Shown in pieces: positions 38,362-51,266 of a stretch of DNA of 64,000 nt (position 1 is its first letter; every line of letters starts with the position of its first letter). This DNA comes from Alphaproteobacteria bacterium (GTDB lineage Bacteria > Pseudomonadota > Alphaproteobacteria > Rhodobacterales > Rhodobacteraceae): NCBI GenBank assembly GCA_030428355.1, contig JAUIBL010000014.1, positions 1 to 64,000 on the forward strand, written 5' to 3'. The position numbers and the translations under genes are program-made. The notes beneath the pieces were generated by a model, which did not search any database, was not told the origin of the DNA, and saw only the letters and a list, made by a program, of their open reading frames with translations.

Positions 38362-38449
38362 GTCAGCAGCCGTATGTCCAAATTCAATTTCCTGCAAGTG
38401 TGCGCATCACGCCGTGGCGCTTTGCCTCGCGGGAAAGTAGACGGGCAGG

Positions 38450-39190
38450 ATGAAGGATTTTGACGGCTCCAATTCCGCTGGCCGGGGGCAGGTGGTGATC
38501 CTTGGCGGATCGGCCGAGGCGCGACGCCTAGCCCAACGTCTTGGCACGCAGGCGCGGCTTTGGCTGCCGGATCGGGACCGGATCACCGGGCAGGGGGCAT
38601 CCGGTCAGGGTGATCTCGGCGCTTTGGCGCGGGACGCGTCGGTCGTGGTAAGCGCGCCGCACCCCTGCGATGTCGATACGCTGCGTCTTGCGGTGCGGCT
38701 TGCCGGACAGATGGAGCTGCCGCTCTTGCGTCTTGCACGACCGGCGTGGCGTCCGACGACGCGGGACAGATGGATCCCCCTCAAGAGCGCCCGCGATGCG
38801 GCAGAGCACATTCCAAAAGGCGCGCGCGTTCTGGTCACCCTGGGCCGACCGGCGCTGCCCGAGTTGCGGGCGCTGACGCAGGCCTATCTCTATGTCCGGC
38901 AACTGACCGACCACCATGATCCGTTCCCGTTGCGGAACGGGCGCTATCTGCACGGCATGCCGCCCTTCACAATCGAAGGGGAAATCGCGCTGATGCGCAG
39001 GTTCCGGATCGACGCGGTGCTGACGCGCAATGCAGGAGGGCCGGGGGGCTGGCCCAAGATCGCGGCGGCGCGGGCGCTTGGGGTGCCGGTCTACATGATC
39101 GCGCGGCCCCGGATCGCGATGGGTCCCGAGGTCACAAGCGTCGAGGCTGCGATGCACTGGTTGGAGACAAAGCTGTGGTTGGACGCCTGA
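38450..39190 (+). CDS. cobK: precorrin-6A/cobalt-precorrin-6A reductase
   Basis: CobK/CbiJ reduces precorrin-6A with NAD(P)H in cobalamin synthesis. The 246-residue protein has the N-terminal dinucleotide motif VVILGGSAEARRLAQRL, VVSAPHPCDVDTLRLAV in the first half and VLVTLGRPALPEL in the second, then TRNAGGPGGWPKIAAA. No other cob gene is nearby. The last 16 bases overlap the next gene. Confidence 0.85.
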   Translation: MKDFDGSNSAGRGQVVILGGSAEARRLAQRLGTQARLWLPDRDRITGQGASGQGDLGALARDASVVVSAPHPCDVDTLRLAVRLAGQMELPLLRLARPAWRPTTRDRWIPLKSARDAAEHIPKGARVLVTLGRPALPELRALTQAYLYVRQLTDHHDPFPLRNGRYLHGMPPFTIEGEIALMRRFRIDAVLTRNAGGPGGWPKIAAARALGVPVYMIARPRIAMGPEVTSVEAAMHWLETKLWLDA

Positions 39191-39804
39191 TCGAAACCGA
39201 CGCCTGTGTGGCCGAAGGTGCGGACTGGCTGGCCAAGGCCGAGCCGCGCTTTGCCGAGGCGCTGGAACAGACCGGACCACTGCCACTGCGGCGCAGGCCG
39301 GACGGGTTTGCGCAGCTTCTCAGCGCGATCGTCAGCCAGCAGGTCAGCGTCGCCTCGGCCCGCGCGATCTGGGCCAAGCTGGAAGATGCGGGCGCTGTGA
39401 CGCCCGAGGCGGTGCTGCGCCATGATCAGGATGGGTTGCGGGAGTTGGGGCTCAGCCGGCAGAAGGCGCGCTATGCCTGTGCGCTGGCCGAGGCGGGCAT
39501 CGACTATGACGCACTGCGTCATGCGCCGACGGACGAGGTCATCAAGACGTTGACCAGTGTCACGGGGATTGGCGTCTGGACGGCCGAGATTTACGCGATG
39601 TTTTCCCTTGGTCGTGCGGATGTGTTTGCTCCCGGCGACCTTGCCTTGCAGGAAGGTGCCCGGATTTTGTTCGATCTGCCCGAGCGTCCCAAGGAAAAGC
39701 CCTTGCGGCAGATGGCCGAGGCGTGGAGCCCGTGGAGATCGGTTGCGGCGCGGGCGCTCTGGGCCTACTACCATGTGGCAAAAGACCGAGAGGGGATCGC
39801 ATGA
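39175..39804 (+). CDS. DNA-3-methyladenine glycosylase II (AlkA-type)
   Basis: The 209-residue protein is a HhH-GPD base-excision glycosylase. The helix-hairpin-helix is VTGIGVWTAEIYAMF (about residues 122-136) and the catalytic Asp follows in FAPGDLALQ. It lacks the N-terminal domain of E. coli AlkA. The start GTG 39175 has GGAGA upstream and lies inside the cobK-like gene; the stop overlaps the next start (ATGA). Confidence 0.88.
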   Translation: MVGRLIETDACVAEGADWLAKAEPRFAEALEQTGPLPLRRRPDGFAQLLSAIVSQQVSVASARAIWAKLEDAGAVTPEAVLRHDQDGLRELGLSRQKARYACALAEAGIDYDALRHAPTDEVIKTLTSVTGIGVWTAEIYAMFSLGRADVFAPGDLALQEGARILFDLPERPKEKPLRQMAEAWSPWRSVAARALWAYYHVAKDREGIA

Positions 39805-40466
39805 CACGGGTGTTGCAGGCAGGCCGGAAAGAGCCGGTATCGGGGGAAATCCGCTCGGCGGTGGTGTTCCTGCATGGCTATGGAGCCAACGGGGCCGATC
39901 TGTTGGGGCTGGCGGATCCTCTGGGTGAACATCTGCCGGATACTCTGTTCGTGGCGCCCGATGCGCCCGAGGCCTGTGCCGGGGCGCCCTTCGGCTTTCA
40001 GTGGTTCCCGATCCCGTGGATCGATGGCTCGTCCGAAGAGGAGTCAATGGCAGGCATGGCGCGGGCGGTCGATGACCTGAATGCGTTTCTCGATGCGCTG
40101 ATGGTGGATGAGGACCTGCTGCCCGAGCAGGTGGTGCTGTTCGGGTTCAGCCAGGGCACGATGATGTCGCTGCATGTGGCCCCGCGCCGCGAAGACGCGG
40201 TTGCGGGTGTCGTGGCGTTCTCGGGCCGGTTGCTGGCTCCCGATCTGCTGGCCGACGAAGTGGTCAGCCGCCCGCCGGTTTTGCTGGTGCATGGGGATCA
40301 GGATGACGTGGTGCCGCCGCAATCGCTGCCCGAGGCCGCCGAGGCCCTGCAGAAAGCCGGTTGGGAAGAGGTCTATGCCCACATCATGAAGGGCACCGCA
40401 CATGGCATCGCGCCGGACGGGCTCTCGGTGGCGCTGGCCTTCATGCGGGACAAGTGCAACCTCTGA
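39801..40466 (+). CDS. phospholipase/carboxylesterase family alpha/beta hydrolase
   Basis: The 221-residue protein has FLHGYGANGADLLG (oxyanion), the serine elbow GFSQGTMMS near residue 115, the Asp in VHGDQDDVVP and the His in GTAHGIAPDG. The family hydrolyses short acyl esters or thioesters; the substrate is not evident. It is translationally coupled to the glycosylase gene through ATGA. Confidence 0.9.
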   Translation: MTRVLQAGRKEPVSGEIRSAVVFLHGYGANGADLLGLADPLGEHLPDTLFVAPDAPEACAGAPFGFQWFPIPWIDGSSEEESMAGMARAVDDLNAFLDALMVDEDLLPEQVVLFGFSQGTMMSLHVAPRREDAVAGVVAFSGRLLAPDLLADEVVSRPPVLLVHGDQDDVVPPQSLPEAAEALQKAGWEEVYAHIMKGTAHGIAPDGLSVALAFMRDKCNL

Positions 40467-40472
40467 CCGGCG

Positions 40473-42272
40473 TCAGGTCAGACCGTCCACCGCATCGGCG
40501 AGTTCGAGGAAATCCGGGTAGCGGGCGACAAACTCCGCATGGGCACGGGGAAACCGCTGCGCCAGAAGCGCGAGATGTGCGCGGCACTCCGCATCGCGGC
40601 CCAGCCTGCGGCTGAGCCAGATGCAGCGCACCACCGGGTTCTGGTCCTTCGGGTGGAGGGCGATCTTCTGCTGGAACCCGTGATACATGCCGCCCAGATC
40701 GCGGCTCAGATGGCATTGGTGGATATAGAGGTCGAGCAGCCTGTCGCGATGTCGGGCCGGGGCCTTGTCGAGCGCGCGCAAGGTCTCTGCCTTCATGTCT
40801 TTGGCGCAGAGGTCAAAAAAGAACCGGTTCGACACTAGGTCGTCGATCAGCCGGTGATACCGCTCCTTGTAGCGGGCGAAGGAATAGCGCTCGACCGACG
40901 CCGCACAGGCCGCAGCATAGCGGGCGTGATCTGCGTGCACCTTGAGGATGGCCTGAGCCAAAGCCTCGATGTTGCCGGGCGGCACAAGTTCTCCGTTCAC
41001 ACCCGAGCGGATCAACTCGCGCGGGCCGTAATCCACGTCATGGCTGATCACCGGGCAGTCGCAGGTCAGGGATTCCAGCAACGCGAGGCCGAAGCCTTCG
41101 GTGATCGTGGGGGCAAGCGAGAAGAGGCTGCTGCTGAACACATCCTCGGGGTTTGATGTGTGCCCCATGAGAAAGACCCGGTCGCCACAGTCATGATGTG
41201 CAATCAGTTGCCGCAACCGCGCTTCGCCCGCACCGGAGCCGTAGATCAGGTAGTTCGTGTCGGGGATCAGGTGCATCACCCGCACAAAGGCCTCGATACA
41301 GTGGTGGATCGGCTTGCCGGTGAGTTCAAGCCGAGAGACCGTGCTGATATGGGCGCGATGGGCCCCTCTGGTGGGGGTGATGTCGGTGTAATGTGGGATC
41401 ACCCGGATCGGTGCGCGATGGGCGACATCCTGTTCCAGTCGTTCTTTGTGCACATAGGTGGCCGTCAGGATCGCATCTCCGTCGAAGGCCTCGATCAAGC
41501 CCCGGGATCGGGGTACGATCTTGCCCGACGCTGCCCGGTGATCCGCGTGCAGGAACAGCACCTTGCGTGCCGGGATCGGACGCGACAGGTGGGCCGAGGT
41601 CACACCGTCGATGAACACGATGCTGTCTTCGGGGAAATGCCGCAGGGCCAGAACTCGGTGATGGGCCACCTCGTCGGTAAAGCTCTGCCCAAGCGCGTAA
41701 TCCTCGATCTCGATCAATGCCCCGCGCTCGCGCCGCACGCGGCACCGCGGCTGGCCCTGCACAAACGCCACCTTCTCGACCACGCCATCGCCGAACGCGT
41801 CCCGGCTTTCGACCAACATGCCGTCGAGATACTTCAGCCGACGCTCGTGCTGCGGGTCGTCCAGAAGGTGCCGTGTGGTCAGGCGACCGGCGGCACAATG
41901 TTCGATGGTGTCCCGCATCACCGGAACACCGTTGCGCAGATAGGTGATGCGCTCTTTCCGGCCCTGCGCGGTCTTGCTGTCGTCCCAGACCGGCAGCGCC
42001 GGCGCATCGCGGCGCTGTGCGTCGGGCGGGGCGCAAAGCTCAAGGATCGACCTGTGGCCAATCCTGGGGTCAAGCACCCCTGCCGCCATCAGTTCGGCAA
42101 ACGCGATCCTCTGGGCGCACCCATGCGTGAGGTTGAGCAAAGTCACCTCGGTTCCGGCCTTGTCCGCGAGAAGGTTCATCCGCGTGAAGATCGCATTGAT
42201 CTTGCCGCCACCAACGCTTGATCCCAGCTTGGGCAGGATACAGATCACATGGGCGCTGGCGGGGTCAGGCAT
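40473..42272 (-). CDS. family 4 glycosyltransferase, TagE-like
   Basis: The 599-residue protein has a GT-B fold. KLGSSVGGGKINAIFTRMNLL sits at the N-terminus, a large insert spans about 60-300, and the GT4 core follows with STVSRLELTGKP, IYGSGAGEARLRQLI and the acidic EX7E motif in PTITEGFGLALLESL near 393. The N-terminal half resembles poly(glycerol-phosphate) glucosyltransferases. The C-terminal 130 residues form a helical extension. It probably builds a surface or secreted glycan, but no polysaccharide cluster surrounds it. Confidence 0.78.
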   Translation of the reverse strand: MPDPASAHVICILPKLGSSVGGGKINAIFTRMNLLADKAGTEVTLLNLTHGCAQRIAFAELMAAGVLDPRIGHRSILELCAPPDAQRRDAPALPVWDDSKTAQGRKERITYLRNGVPVMRDTIEHCAAGRLTTRHLLDDPQHERRLKYLDGMLVESRDAFGDGVVEKVAFVQGQPRCRVRRERGALIEIEDYALGQSFTDEVAHHRVLALRHFPEDSIVFIDGVTSAHLSRPIPARKVLFLHADHRAASGKIVPRSRGLIEAFDGDAILTATYVHKERLEQDVAHRAPIRVIPHYTDITPTRGAHRAHISTVSRLELTGKPIHHCIEAFVRVMHLIPDTNYLIYGSGAGEARLRQLIAHHDCGDRVFLMGHTSNPEDVFSSSLFSLAPTITEGFGLALLESLTCDCPVISHDVDYGPRELIRSGVNGELVPPGNIEALAQAILKVHADHARYAAACAASVERYSFARYKERYHRLIDDLVSNRFFFDLCAKDMKAETLRALDKAPARHRDRLLDLYIHQCHLSRDLGGMYHGFQQKIALHPKDQNPVVRCIWLSRRLGRDAECRAHLALLAQRFPRAHAEFVARYPDFLELADAVDGLT

Positions 42273-42340
42273 CGGAATACGGTTCTTGTCTGCTCCCGGT
42301 CAGGGTGCGTCATGCAGGCAAGACGCGCAACGCTTTTCCG

Positions 42341-43480
42341 TCAGCCGCGCCAGATCCAGCCGCCGCCCAGAATGCGGCTGCCTTCGGTTTCGTAGAACAC
42401 GCAGGCTTGCCCCGGTGACACACCTTCCTCTGGGGTCAGCAGTTCCACCTCTGCCGTCGTGTCCGACAGCGGTCGGATGATCGCCGCGCGCGGCGGGCGG
42501 GTGGAGCGAACCTTGACCGAGACATGCCATTCGGTCTGGCTGGTGAAGGGCGCATCGCCCAGCCAGTTGATCTCGCGCACCGGGATGGTGCGGGTGGACA
42601 GCATCTCTTTTGGGCCGACGATCACCTGCTTGGCATCGACATCCAGCTTGACCACGTAAAGCGGCTCTTCCAACCCGCCGATGCCCAAGCCCCGGCGCTG
42701 GCCGATGGTATAATGGATCACGCCACTATGTGTGCCCAGCACCCGCCCGTCGGCATGCACGATTTCACCCGGCTCCGCAGCTCCCGGACGCAGTTTTTCG
42801 ATTACGCTGGCATAGTTTCCATTCGGCACGAAGCAGATGTCCTGACTGTCAGGCTTGTCCGCCACCTGAAGCCCATAGCGCGCCGCCAGTTCGCGGGTCG
42901 CATCCTTGGAGGGCAGGTGGCCCAGCGGGAAGCGCAGGTAGTCAAGCTGCTCGGGCGTGATGGAGAACAGGAAATAGCTCTGATCGCGGTTCGCATCGGT
43001 CGCGCAATGCAACTCGGGCCCATGATCGCCCATCTTGCGCTGGATGTAATGGCCGGTCGCCATGCAGTCGGCTTCGAGATCCTTGGCCGTCTCCAGCAGA
43101 TCCTTGAACTTCACCCGCTCGTTGCAGCGGATGCAGGGCACCGGGGTGGCGCCCGCAAGATAGCTGTCGGCGAATTCGTCGATCACCGCGTCCTTGAAGA
43201 TGTTCTCGTAATCCAGAACGTAATGCGGAAAGCCCATGTCTTCGGCGACGCGGCGCGCATCGTGGATATCGATGCCCGCGCAGCACGCCCCTTTCTTGGC
43301 CAAAGCCGCGCCGTGATCGTAAAGCTGCAGGGTCACGCCGACCACGTCATAGCCTTCCTCGGCCAGTTGCGCCGCGACCACCGAACTGTCGACGCCGCCC
43401 GACATCGCCACGACGACCCGTGTCTCGGACGGCGGCTTGGCGAATCCAAGCGAATTGAGTTTTGGCGCATCGAGGGCCAT
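42341..43480 (-). CDS. mnmA: tRNA-specific 2-thiouridylase
   Basis: MnmA thiolates U34 of tRNA-Lys, -Glu and -Gln using ATP and sulfur passed by the cysteine-desulfurase relay. The 379-residue protein has the PP-loop [16 protein letters not shown], the catalytic cysteine pair in [11 protein letters not shown] and DSQDICFVP, and [16 protein letters not shown] 43480 has GGAGACTCCC upstream; the frame is open 21 codons further. Divergent from sciP. Confidence 0.96.
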   Translation of the reverse strand: MALDAPKLNSLGFAKPPSETRVVVAMSGGVDSSVVAAQLAEEGYDVVGVTLQLYDHGAALAKKGACCAGIDIHDARRVAEDMGFPHYVLDYENIFKDAVIDEFADSYLAGATPVPCIRCNERVKFKDLLETAKDLEADCMATGHYIQRKMGDHGPELHCATDANRDQSYFLFSITPEQLDYLRFPLGHLPSKDATRELAARYGLQVADKPDSQDICFVPNGNYASVIEKLRPGAAEPGEIVHADGRVLGTHSGVIHYTIGQRRGLGIGGLEEPLYVVKLDVDAKQVIVGPKEMLSTRTIPVREINWLGDAPFTSQTEWHVSVKVRSTRPPRAAIIRPLSDTTAEVELLTPEEGVSPGQACVFYETEGSRILGGGWIWRG

Positions 43481-43624
43481 TGGGAGTCTCCGGGGTGGTC
43501 GGGCTGATCGCGCGAAATATAGGTAAATCCAAGATACTCTCAACCCTTGGCTTCATGTCACATTAAGCCTCGTGCCGCAAAGGTGCCTGCCAGCAGACTG
43601 AAAGGGCTTGGAAAGGGCCGGTAC

Positions 43625-43897
43625 ATGTATCTCAAGAAATCGACGGGTCCCCGGACGGTGACCCTTGCCGATGGCACGATCCTGTCGCAAGCGGACTTGC
43701 CGCCGCCGAACACCTATCGCTGGGTGGCATCGCGCAAGGCTGTGGTTGTGGATGCGGTGGTGCATCACCTGATTTCCCGCAAGGACGCGCTGGCACGCTA
43801 CGACCTCAGCGAAGAGGAACTGGATGCCTGGATCGCGGCGTGCATGTTGCACGGCCGGGATGCCCTCAAGGCGACGGCGTTGCAACGGTTCCGGTGA
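43625..43897 (+). CDS. sciP: SciP, small CtrA-interacting regulator (DUF1153)
   Basis: The 90-residue protein has the DUF1153 signature RGPRTVTL-like start (TGPRTVTLADGTILS), DLPPPNTYRWVASRKAVVV and a C-terminal HTH-like part (LARYDLSEEELDAWIAAC). In Caulobacter SciP binds CtrA and blocks activation of its promoters. The gene is immediately upstream of ctrA on the same strand, and the ctrA promoter region between them has two CtrA boxes. Confidence 0.93.
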   Translation: MYLKKSTGPRTVTLADGTILSQADLPPPNTYRWVASRKAVVVDAVVHHLISRKDALARYDLSEEELDAWIAACMLHGRDALKATALQRFR

Positions 43898-43907
43898 GAT
43901 CGTCGCA

Positions 43908-43922
43908 TTAACACACTCTTAA
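43908..43922. promoter_or_regulatory. CtrA box 1 upstream of ctrA
   Basis: TTAA-CACACTC-TTAA is a perfect match to the CtrA recognition sequence TTAA-N7-TTAA. It lies 93 bases before the ctrA start, consistent with autoregulation. Confidence 0.85.
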
Positions 43923-43946
43923 GTTGTTTTTGATCATGGTTCGGTG

Positions 43947-43961
43947 CTAACCTCAGATTAA
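43947..43961. promoter_or_regulatory. CtrA box 2 upstream of ctrA
   Basis: CTAA-CCTCAGA-TTAA matches TTAA-N7-TTAA with a single mismatch and lies 39 bases after the centre of box 1 and 54 bases before the ctrA start. Confidence 0.7.
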
Positions 43962-44014
43962 CCATTTGCGTTCAGACTCACTCCTGCCGGACGCTGACAT
44001 TGCGGAGAAACTGG

Positions 44015-44725
44015 ATGCGCGTACTCTTGGTCGAAGACGACCCGACGACGTCGAAAAGCATCGAATTGATGTTGGGCAATGCCAATCTGAACGTCTATTC
44101 CACCGATCTTGGGGAAGAAGGCATCGATCTGGCCAAGCTTTATGATTACGATCTGATCCTGCTGGATCTCAACTTGCCGGACATGAACGGCTTTGATGTG
44201 TTGCGGCAGTTGCGTCTTGCGCGGATCGAAACACCGATCCTGATCCTGTCAGGCAACGATGCCAGCGATGACAAGATCAAGGGCTTCGGATTCGGGGCTG
44301 ATGATTACCTGACCAAACCGTTCCACAGGGAAGAGCTGATCGCCCGCATCCACGCCATCATCCGCCGCTCCAAGGGACATTCCCAGTCGATCATCCGCAC
44401 CGGTAAGGTCGAGGTCAATCTGGACGCAAAGACCGTTCAGGTCGCCGGAAACACCGTGCATCTGACGGGCAAGGAATACCAGATGCTTGAACTGCTGAGC
44501 CTGCGCAAGGGCACGACCCTGACGAAAGAGATGTTTCTCAATCATCTCTATGGCGGGATGGACGAACCCGAACTCAAGATCATTGACGTCTTCATCTGCA
44601 AGCTGCGCAAGAAACTGTCCGAGGCAACGGGCGATGGCAGCCATATCGAAACGGTCTGGGGCCGGGGCTATGTCCTGCGCGATCCCGAGGTCGAGGATAC
44701 GGGGCGTCTTGCCATCGGGGCCTGA
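44015..44725 (+). CDS. ctrA: cell cycle/motility response regulator CtrA
   Basis: The 236-residue OmpR-family protein has a receiver domain with phosphoacceptor Asp51 ([10 protein letters not shown]), acidic pocket VEDDP, Lys in DYLTKPF, and a winged-helix DNA-binding domain (about 125-225; [27 protein letters not shown]). CtrA binds TTAA-N7-TTAA sites and in this family mainly drives motility, gene transfer and division genes. ATG 44015 has GGAG upstream. Two CtrA boxes precede it. Confidence 0.97.
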   Translation: MRVLLVEDDPTTSKSIELMLGNANLNVYSTDLGEEGIDLAKLYDYDLILLDLNLPDMNGFDVLRQLRLARIETPILILSGNDASDDKIKGFGFGADDYLTKPFHREELIARIHAIIRRSKGHSQSIIRTGKVEVNLDAKTVQVAGNTVHLTGKEYQMLELLSLRKGTTLTKEMFLNHLYGGMDEPELKIIDVFICKLRKKLSEATGDGSHIETVWGRGYVLRDPEVEDTGRLAIGA

Positions 44726-44762
44726 AACCAGCCAGGGCCTTTGGTGTTCACGGGGGTGCTGA

Positions 44763-49075
<4,313 letters not shown>

Positions 49076-49083
49076 CCACTTTT

Positions 49084-49108
49084 GTTCTCAAATGTTCTCA
49101 TAAAGTTC
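49084..49108. promoter_or_regulatory. LexA (SOS) box, alphaproteobacterial type
   Basis: GTTC-TCATAAA-GTTC (49094-49108) is a perfect match to the alphaproteobacterial LexA site GTTC-N7-GTTC. A third GTTC lies ten bases upstream of the first (49084-49087). The box is nine bases after the recG stop and 53 bases before the 44-codon gene, placing it over that gene's promoter. Confidence 0.85.
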
Positions 49109-49161
49109 TTTACATGGCGTCAAGGATATGAGAACAAAGAGGAAACAAGGAGGACGACACC

Positions 49162-49296
49162 ATGATGCACCGGATCAAAACCTCGCTTCACGCCGTCAAG
49201 GCCCAGACCAATGCGCCGCTTCTTCAGGATGCGCTTGGGGCTATGTCGTTGGTTGTGTTGCTGGTCGCGGCCCTGCATCTGCCGGTGCTTGTCTGA
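49162..49296 (+). CDS. 44-residue single-span membrane protein under LexA control
   Basis: ATG 49162 follows a strong AAGGAGG site at 49148-49154. The peptide has a basic, amphipathic N-terminus (MMHRIKTSLHAVKAQ), a polar middle and one hydrophobic segment at about residues 26-44 (GAMSLVVLLVAALHLPVLV), predicting N-in, C-out topology. It is preceded by a perfect LexA box and followed by an intrinsic terminator, so it is a single-gene SOS unit. Small membrane proteins induced by SOS, such as Caulobacter SidA, block division; a similar role here is inference, not sequence homology. Confidence 0.75.
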   Translation: MMHRIKTSLHAVKAQTNAPLLQDALGAMSLVVLLVAALHLPVLV

Positions 49297-49419
49297 CCTG
49301 TTGCCTTTTTCTGCCTGCGTGTTTTGCCTGACGGACCGCATCCTGTCCCAACCGATGCACCTGTCCCGGAAGGTTGCCTGCCTTCCTCGTCCCGATGGCC
49401 CCCAACGAACACGTTACTG

Positions 49420-49455
49420 ACCGCCGCCTTCAATCGAAGTGCGGCGGTTTTTTTA
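49420..49455 (+). terminator. terminator of the LexA-controlled small gene
   Basis: ACCGCCGC (49420-49427) pairs with GCGGCGGT (49441-49448), with a further CTTC/GAAG stem inside, followed by seven Ts. It lies 124 bases after the small gene's stop; I see no further reading frame of note in those 124 bases. Confidence 0.88.
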
Positions 49456-49477
49456 TCGGATGGTAAAATTTCGGAAA

Positions 49478-49930
49478 TCAGGCGCTTTGCGTTTCCGCAA
49501 GCTGGGCCACCGCATCGGATGCAGCTTCGAGTGTCAGAAGGATCGACGCATGCCGGTTCTTGAACGCCACTGCAGGACGCAGCACCTCCAGCCCGTCAAA
49601 CGGGGCCGACGGGGTGGGCCCGTCTTCCTTGAGCATGGAGCGCAATTCGTCGCGCGCGCGGGTGATCTGTTCAGGCGTGGTGCCAAGGATCGATGCGCCA
49701 ACGACCGAGGCCGCCGCCTGACCAAGAGCGCAGGCTTTCACGTCCTGCCCGTAGGCGCTGACCTGGCCATCCTCGAGCGTCAGGTCCACCGTCACTGTTG
49801 ACCCGCAGAGGGGTGAGCGTTTCTTGACTGTCGCCCCCGGCGCATCGAGCCGGGTGTGGTGCGGGATGTCCGCCGCCAGTTCGAGGATCCGGCCGGAATA
49901 GAGCTTGATGAGATCGGTATCGCCCGACAT
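49478..49930 (-). CDS. iron-sulfur cluster assembly scaffold-like protein (IscU/NifU N-terminal type)
   Basis: The 150-residue protein has cysteines in RSPLCGSTVTVDL and VKACALGQAAASV and the conserved start LIKLYSGRILELA, all typical of the SufU/IscU scaffold fold; the third cysteine position (C-terminal) appears to be absent, so its ability to hold a cluster is open. ATG 49930 has AAAGGGAAAG upstream. Divergent from hisI. Confidence 0.82.
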   Translation of the reverse strand: MSGDTDLIKLYSGRILELAADIPHHTRLDAPGATVKKRSPLCGSTVTVDLTLEDGQVSAYGQDVKACALGQAAASVVGASILGTTPEQITRARDELRSMLKEDGPTPSAPFDGLEVLRPAVAFKNRHASILLTLEAASDAVAQLAETQSA

Positions 49931-49998
49931 GGCTTTCCCTTTCGCGGTTCCCCTCATAAATAGGGGACCATCCGGCGGATGCAAAAAGGTTTTTTCCC

Positions 49999-50361
49999 AT
50001 GAGCTTTGATCCTGCGACCTTGGTCTATAACGAGGCGGGCCTCATTCCGGCAATCGCTCAGGATGCGGCATCCGGCGAGGTGCTGATGATGGCGTGGATG
50101 AATGCCGATGCGGTGGCCAAGACGCTGGCGACCGGGCGCGTCACCTATTGGTCGCGATCGCGGCAGGCGTTCTGGGTGAAGGGCGAAAGCTCGGGGCATG
50201 TGCAGGAACTGGTGGCGCTGCGCGTGGATTGCGACCGGGATTGCCTGCTGGTGACAGTGAACCAGACCGGGCCTGCCTGCCACACCAACCGGCGCTCCTG
50301 TTTCTACACCGAAGTGCAGGACGGTGCTGAAGTGGAGATCATGACGCCGATGGAGGTGTGA
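49999..50361 (+). CDS. hisI: phosphoribosyl-AMP cyclohydrolase
   Basis: HisI opens the adenine ring of phosphoribosyl-AMP in histidine synthesis. The 120-residue protein has the family segments [20 protein letters not shown] and the zinc/magnesium-binding region [20 protein letters not shown]. It is the single-domain form, without the HisE domain. No other his gene is near. Confidence 0.96.
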   Translation: MSFDPATLVYNEAGLIPAIAQDAASGEVLMMAWMNADAVAKTLATGRVTYWSRSRQAFWVKGESSGHVQELVALRVDCDRDCLLVTVNQTGPACHTNRRSCFYTEVQDGAEVEIMTPMEV

Positions 50362-50414
50362 TCGTGGGGGCGCTGCCCCCACACCCCCGGAGTTTATCCG
50401 GCAAGATGAAGATC
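50361..50414 (-). repeat. dispersed GC-hairpin repeat, copy 3 (inverted)
   Basis: Read on the minus strand it contains AAACTCCGGGGGTG, then a TGGGGGC-AGC-GCCCCCA hairpin and CGATC, matching the copies at 19262 and 30860. It fills the gap between the convergent hisI and gluQ genes and may also end their transcripts. Confidence 0.6.
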
Positions 50415-51264
50415 AGGCCGGGGGAAGGCCCACCATCTTGCGGATGTCATTCGGAGTCGCCCCTTCGGAGCGGTAGAGCGCGATGGCGCGGGCGTCGTCG
50501 CGTTTTGCGAGGCGTTTGCCCTGTTCATCGCGGATCAGGCGATGATGGTGATAGATGGGGGTGGGCAGGCCCAGCAGGGCTTGCAGCAGAACGTGGATTG
50601 GCGTGGCGGTGGCGAGGTCTTCGCCGCGGATCACATGGGTGATGCCCTGCGCCGCGTCATCGACCACCACGCTCAGGTGATAGGCGGCGGTTTTCGTGTC
50701 GCGGCGGGCCAGGACGATGTCGCCAATTTCCTCGATCAATAGGGCGCGCGTTAACGTTGATGCCGCGTGACTGCCGGTTTCCGTATAGTCAGGCAGCGTT
50801 TGCAGGTGGTCCACCGCGCGCGCCATGTCGAGGCGAATGGCGTCGGAGTCAGCGCGGTCGTCCCATCGCCGATGGCGGCACGTACCTGGGTAGATCAGCC
50901 CGTCCGGCCCGTGCATCGGCGCGCCTTCCTGTGGGGCAGAGGCGACGCGTCGGATGTCGCCGCGCGTGCAGGCGCAGGGGTAGAGGAGGCCCATTTCGCC
51001 AAGCCGGTCGATCGCGGCGTCATAGGCGGCCGTGTTCTCGGACTGGCGCAGGACGGGTGTTTCCCATGTCAGGCCGAGCCATGCCAGATCATCGTAAATC
51101 TGCGCCTCGAAGGCGGGGGTGCAGCGGGCTGTATCGGTGTCTTCGATGCGCAGCAGGAAACGGCCATGGGCGGCACGCGCCATGTCATGGGCCAACAGAG
51201 CGGAATAGGCATGACCGAGGTGAAGCGGGCCGGTCGGGCTGGGGGCGAAACGTGTCGTGAACAC
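50413..51264 (-). CDS. gluQ: glutamyl-Q tRNA(Asp) synthetase
   Basis: GluQ attaches glutamate to queuosine 34 of tRNA-Asp. The 283-residue protein is a truncated GluRS catalytic core without the anticodon-binding domain: HIGH-type PSPTGPLHLGHAYSALL, zinc cysteines in YPCACTRGD and YPGTCRH, and KMSKS-like KRLAKRDDA. GTG 51264 lies two bases after the trmFO stop. Its substrate tRNA is encoded twice at the start of the window. Confidence 0.93.
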   Translation of the reverse strand: MFTTRFAPSPTGPLHLGHAYSALLAHDMARAAHGRFLLRIEDTDTARCTPAFEAQIYDDLAWLGLTWETPVLRQSENTAAYDAAIDRLGEMGLLYPCACTRGDIRRVASAPQEGAPMHGPDGLIYPGTCRHRRWDDRADSDAIRLDMARAVDHLQTLPDYTETGSHAASTLTRALLIEEIGDIVLARRDTKTAAYHLSVVVDDAAQGITHVIRGEDLATATPIHVLLQALLGLPTPIYHHHRLIRDEQGKRLAKRDDARAIALYRSEGATPNDIRKMVGLPPA

Positions 51265-51266
51265 CG

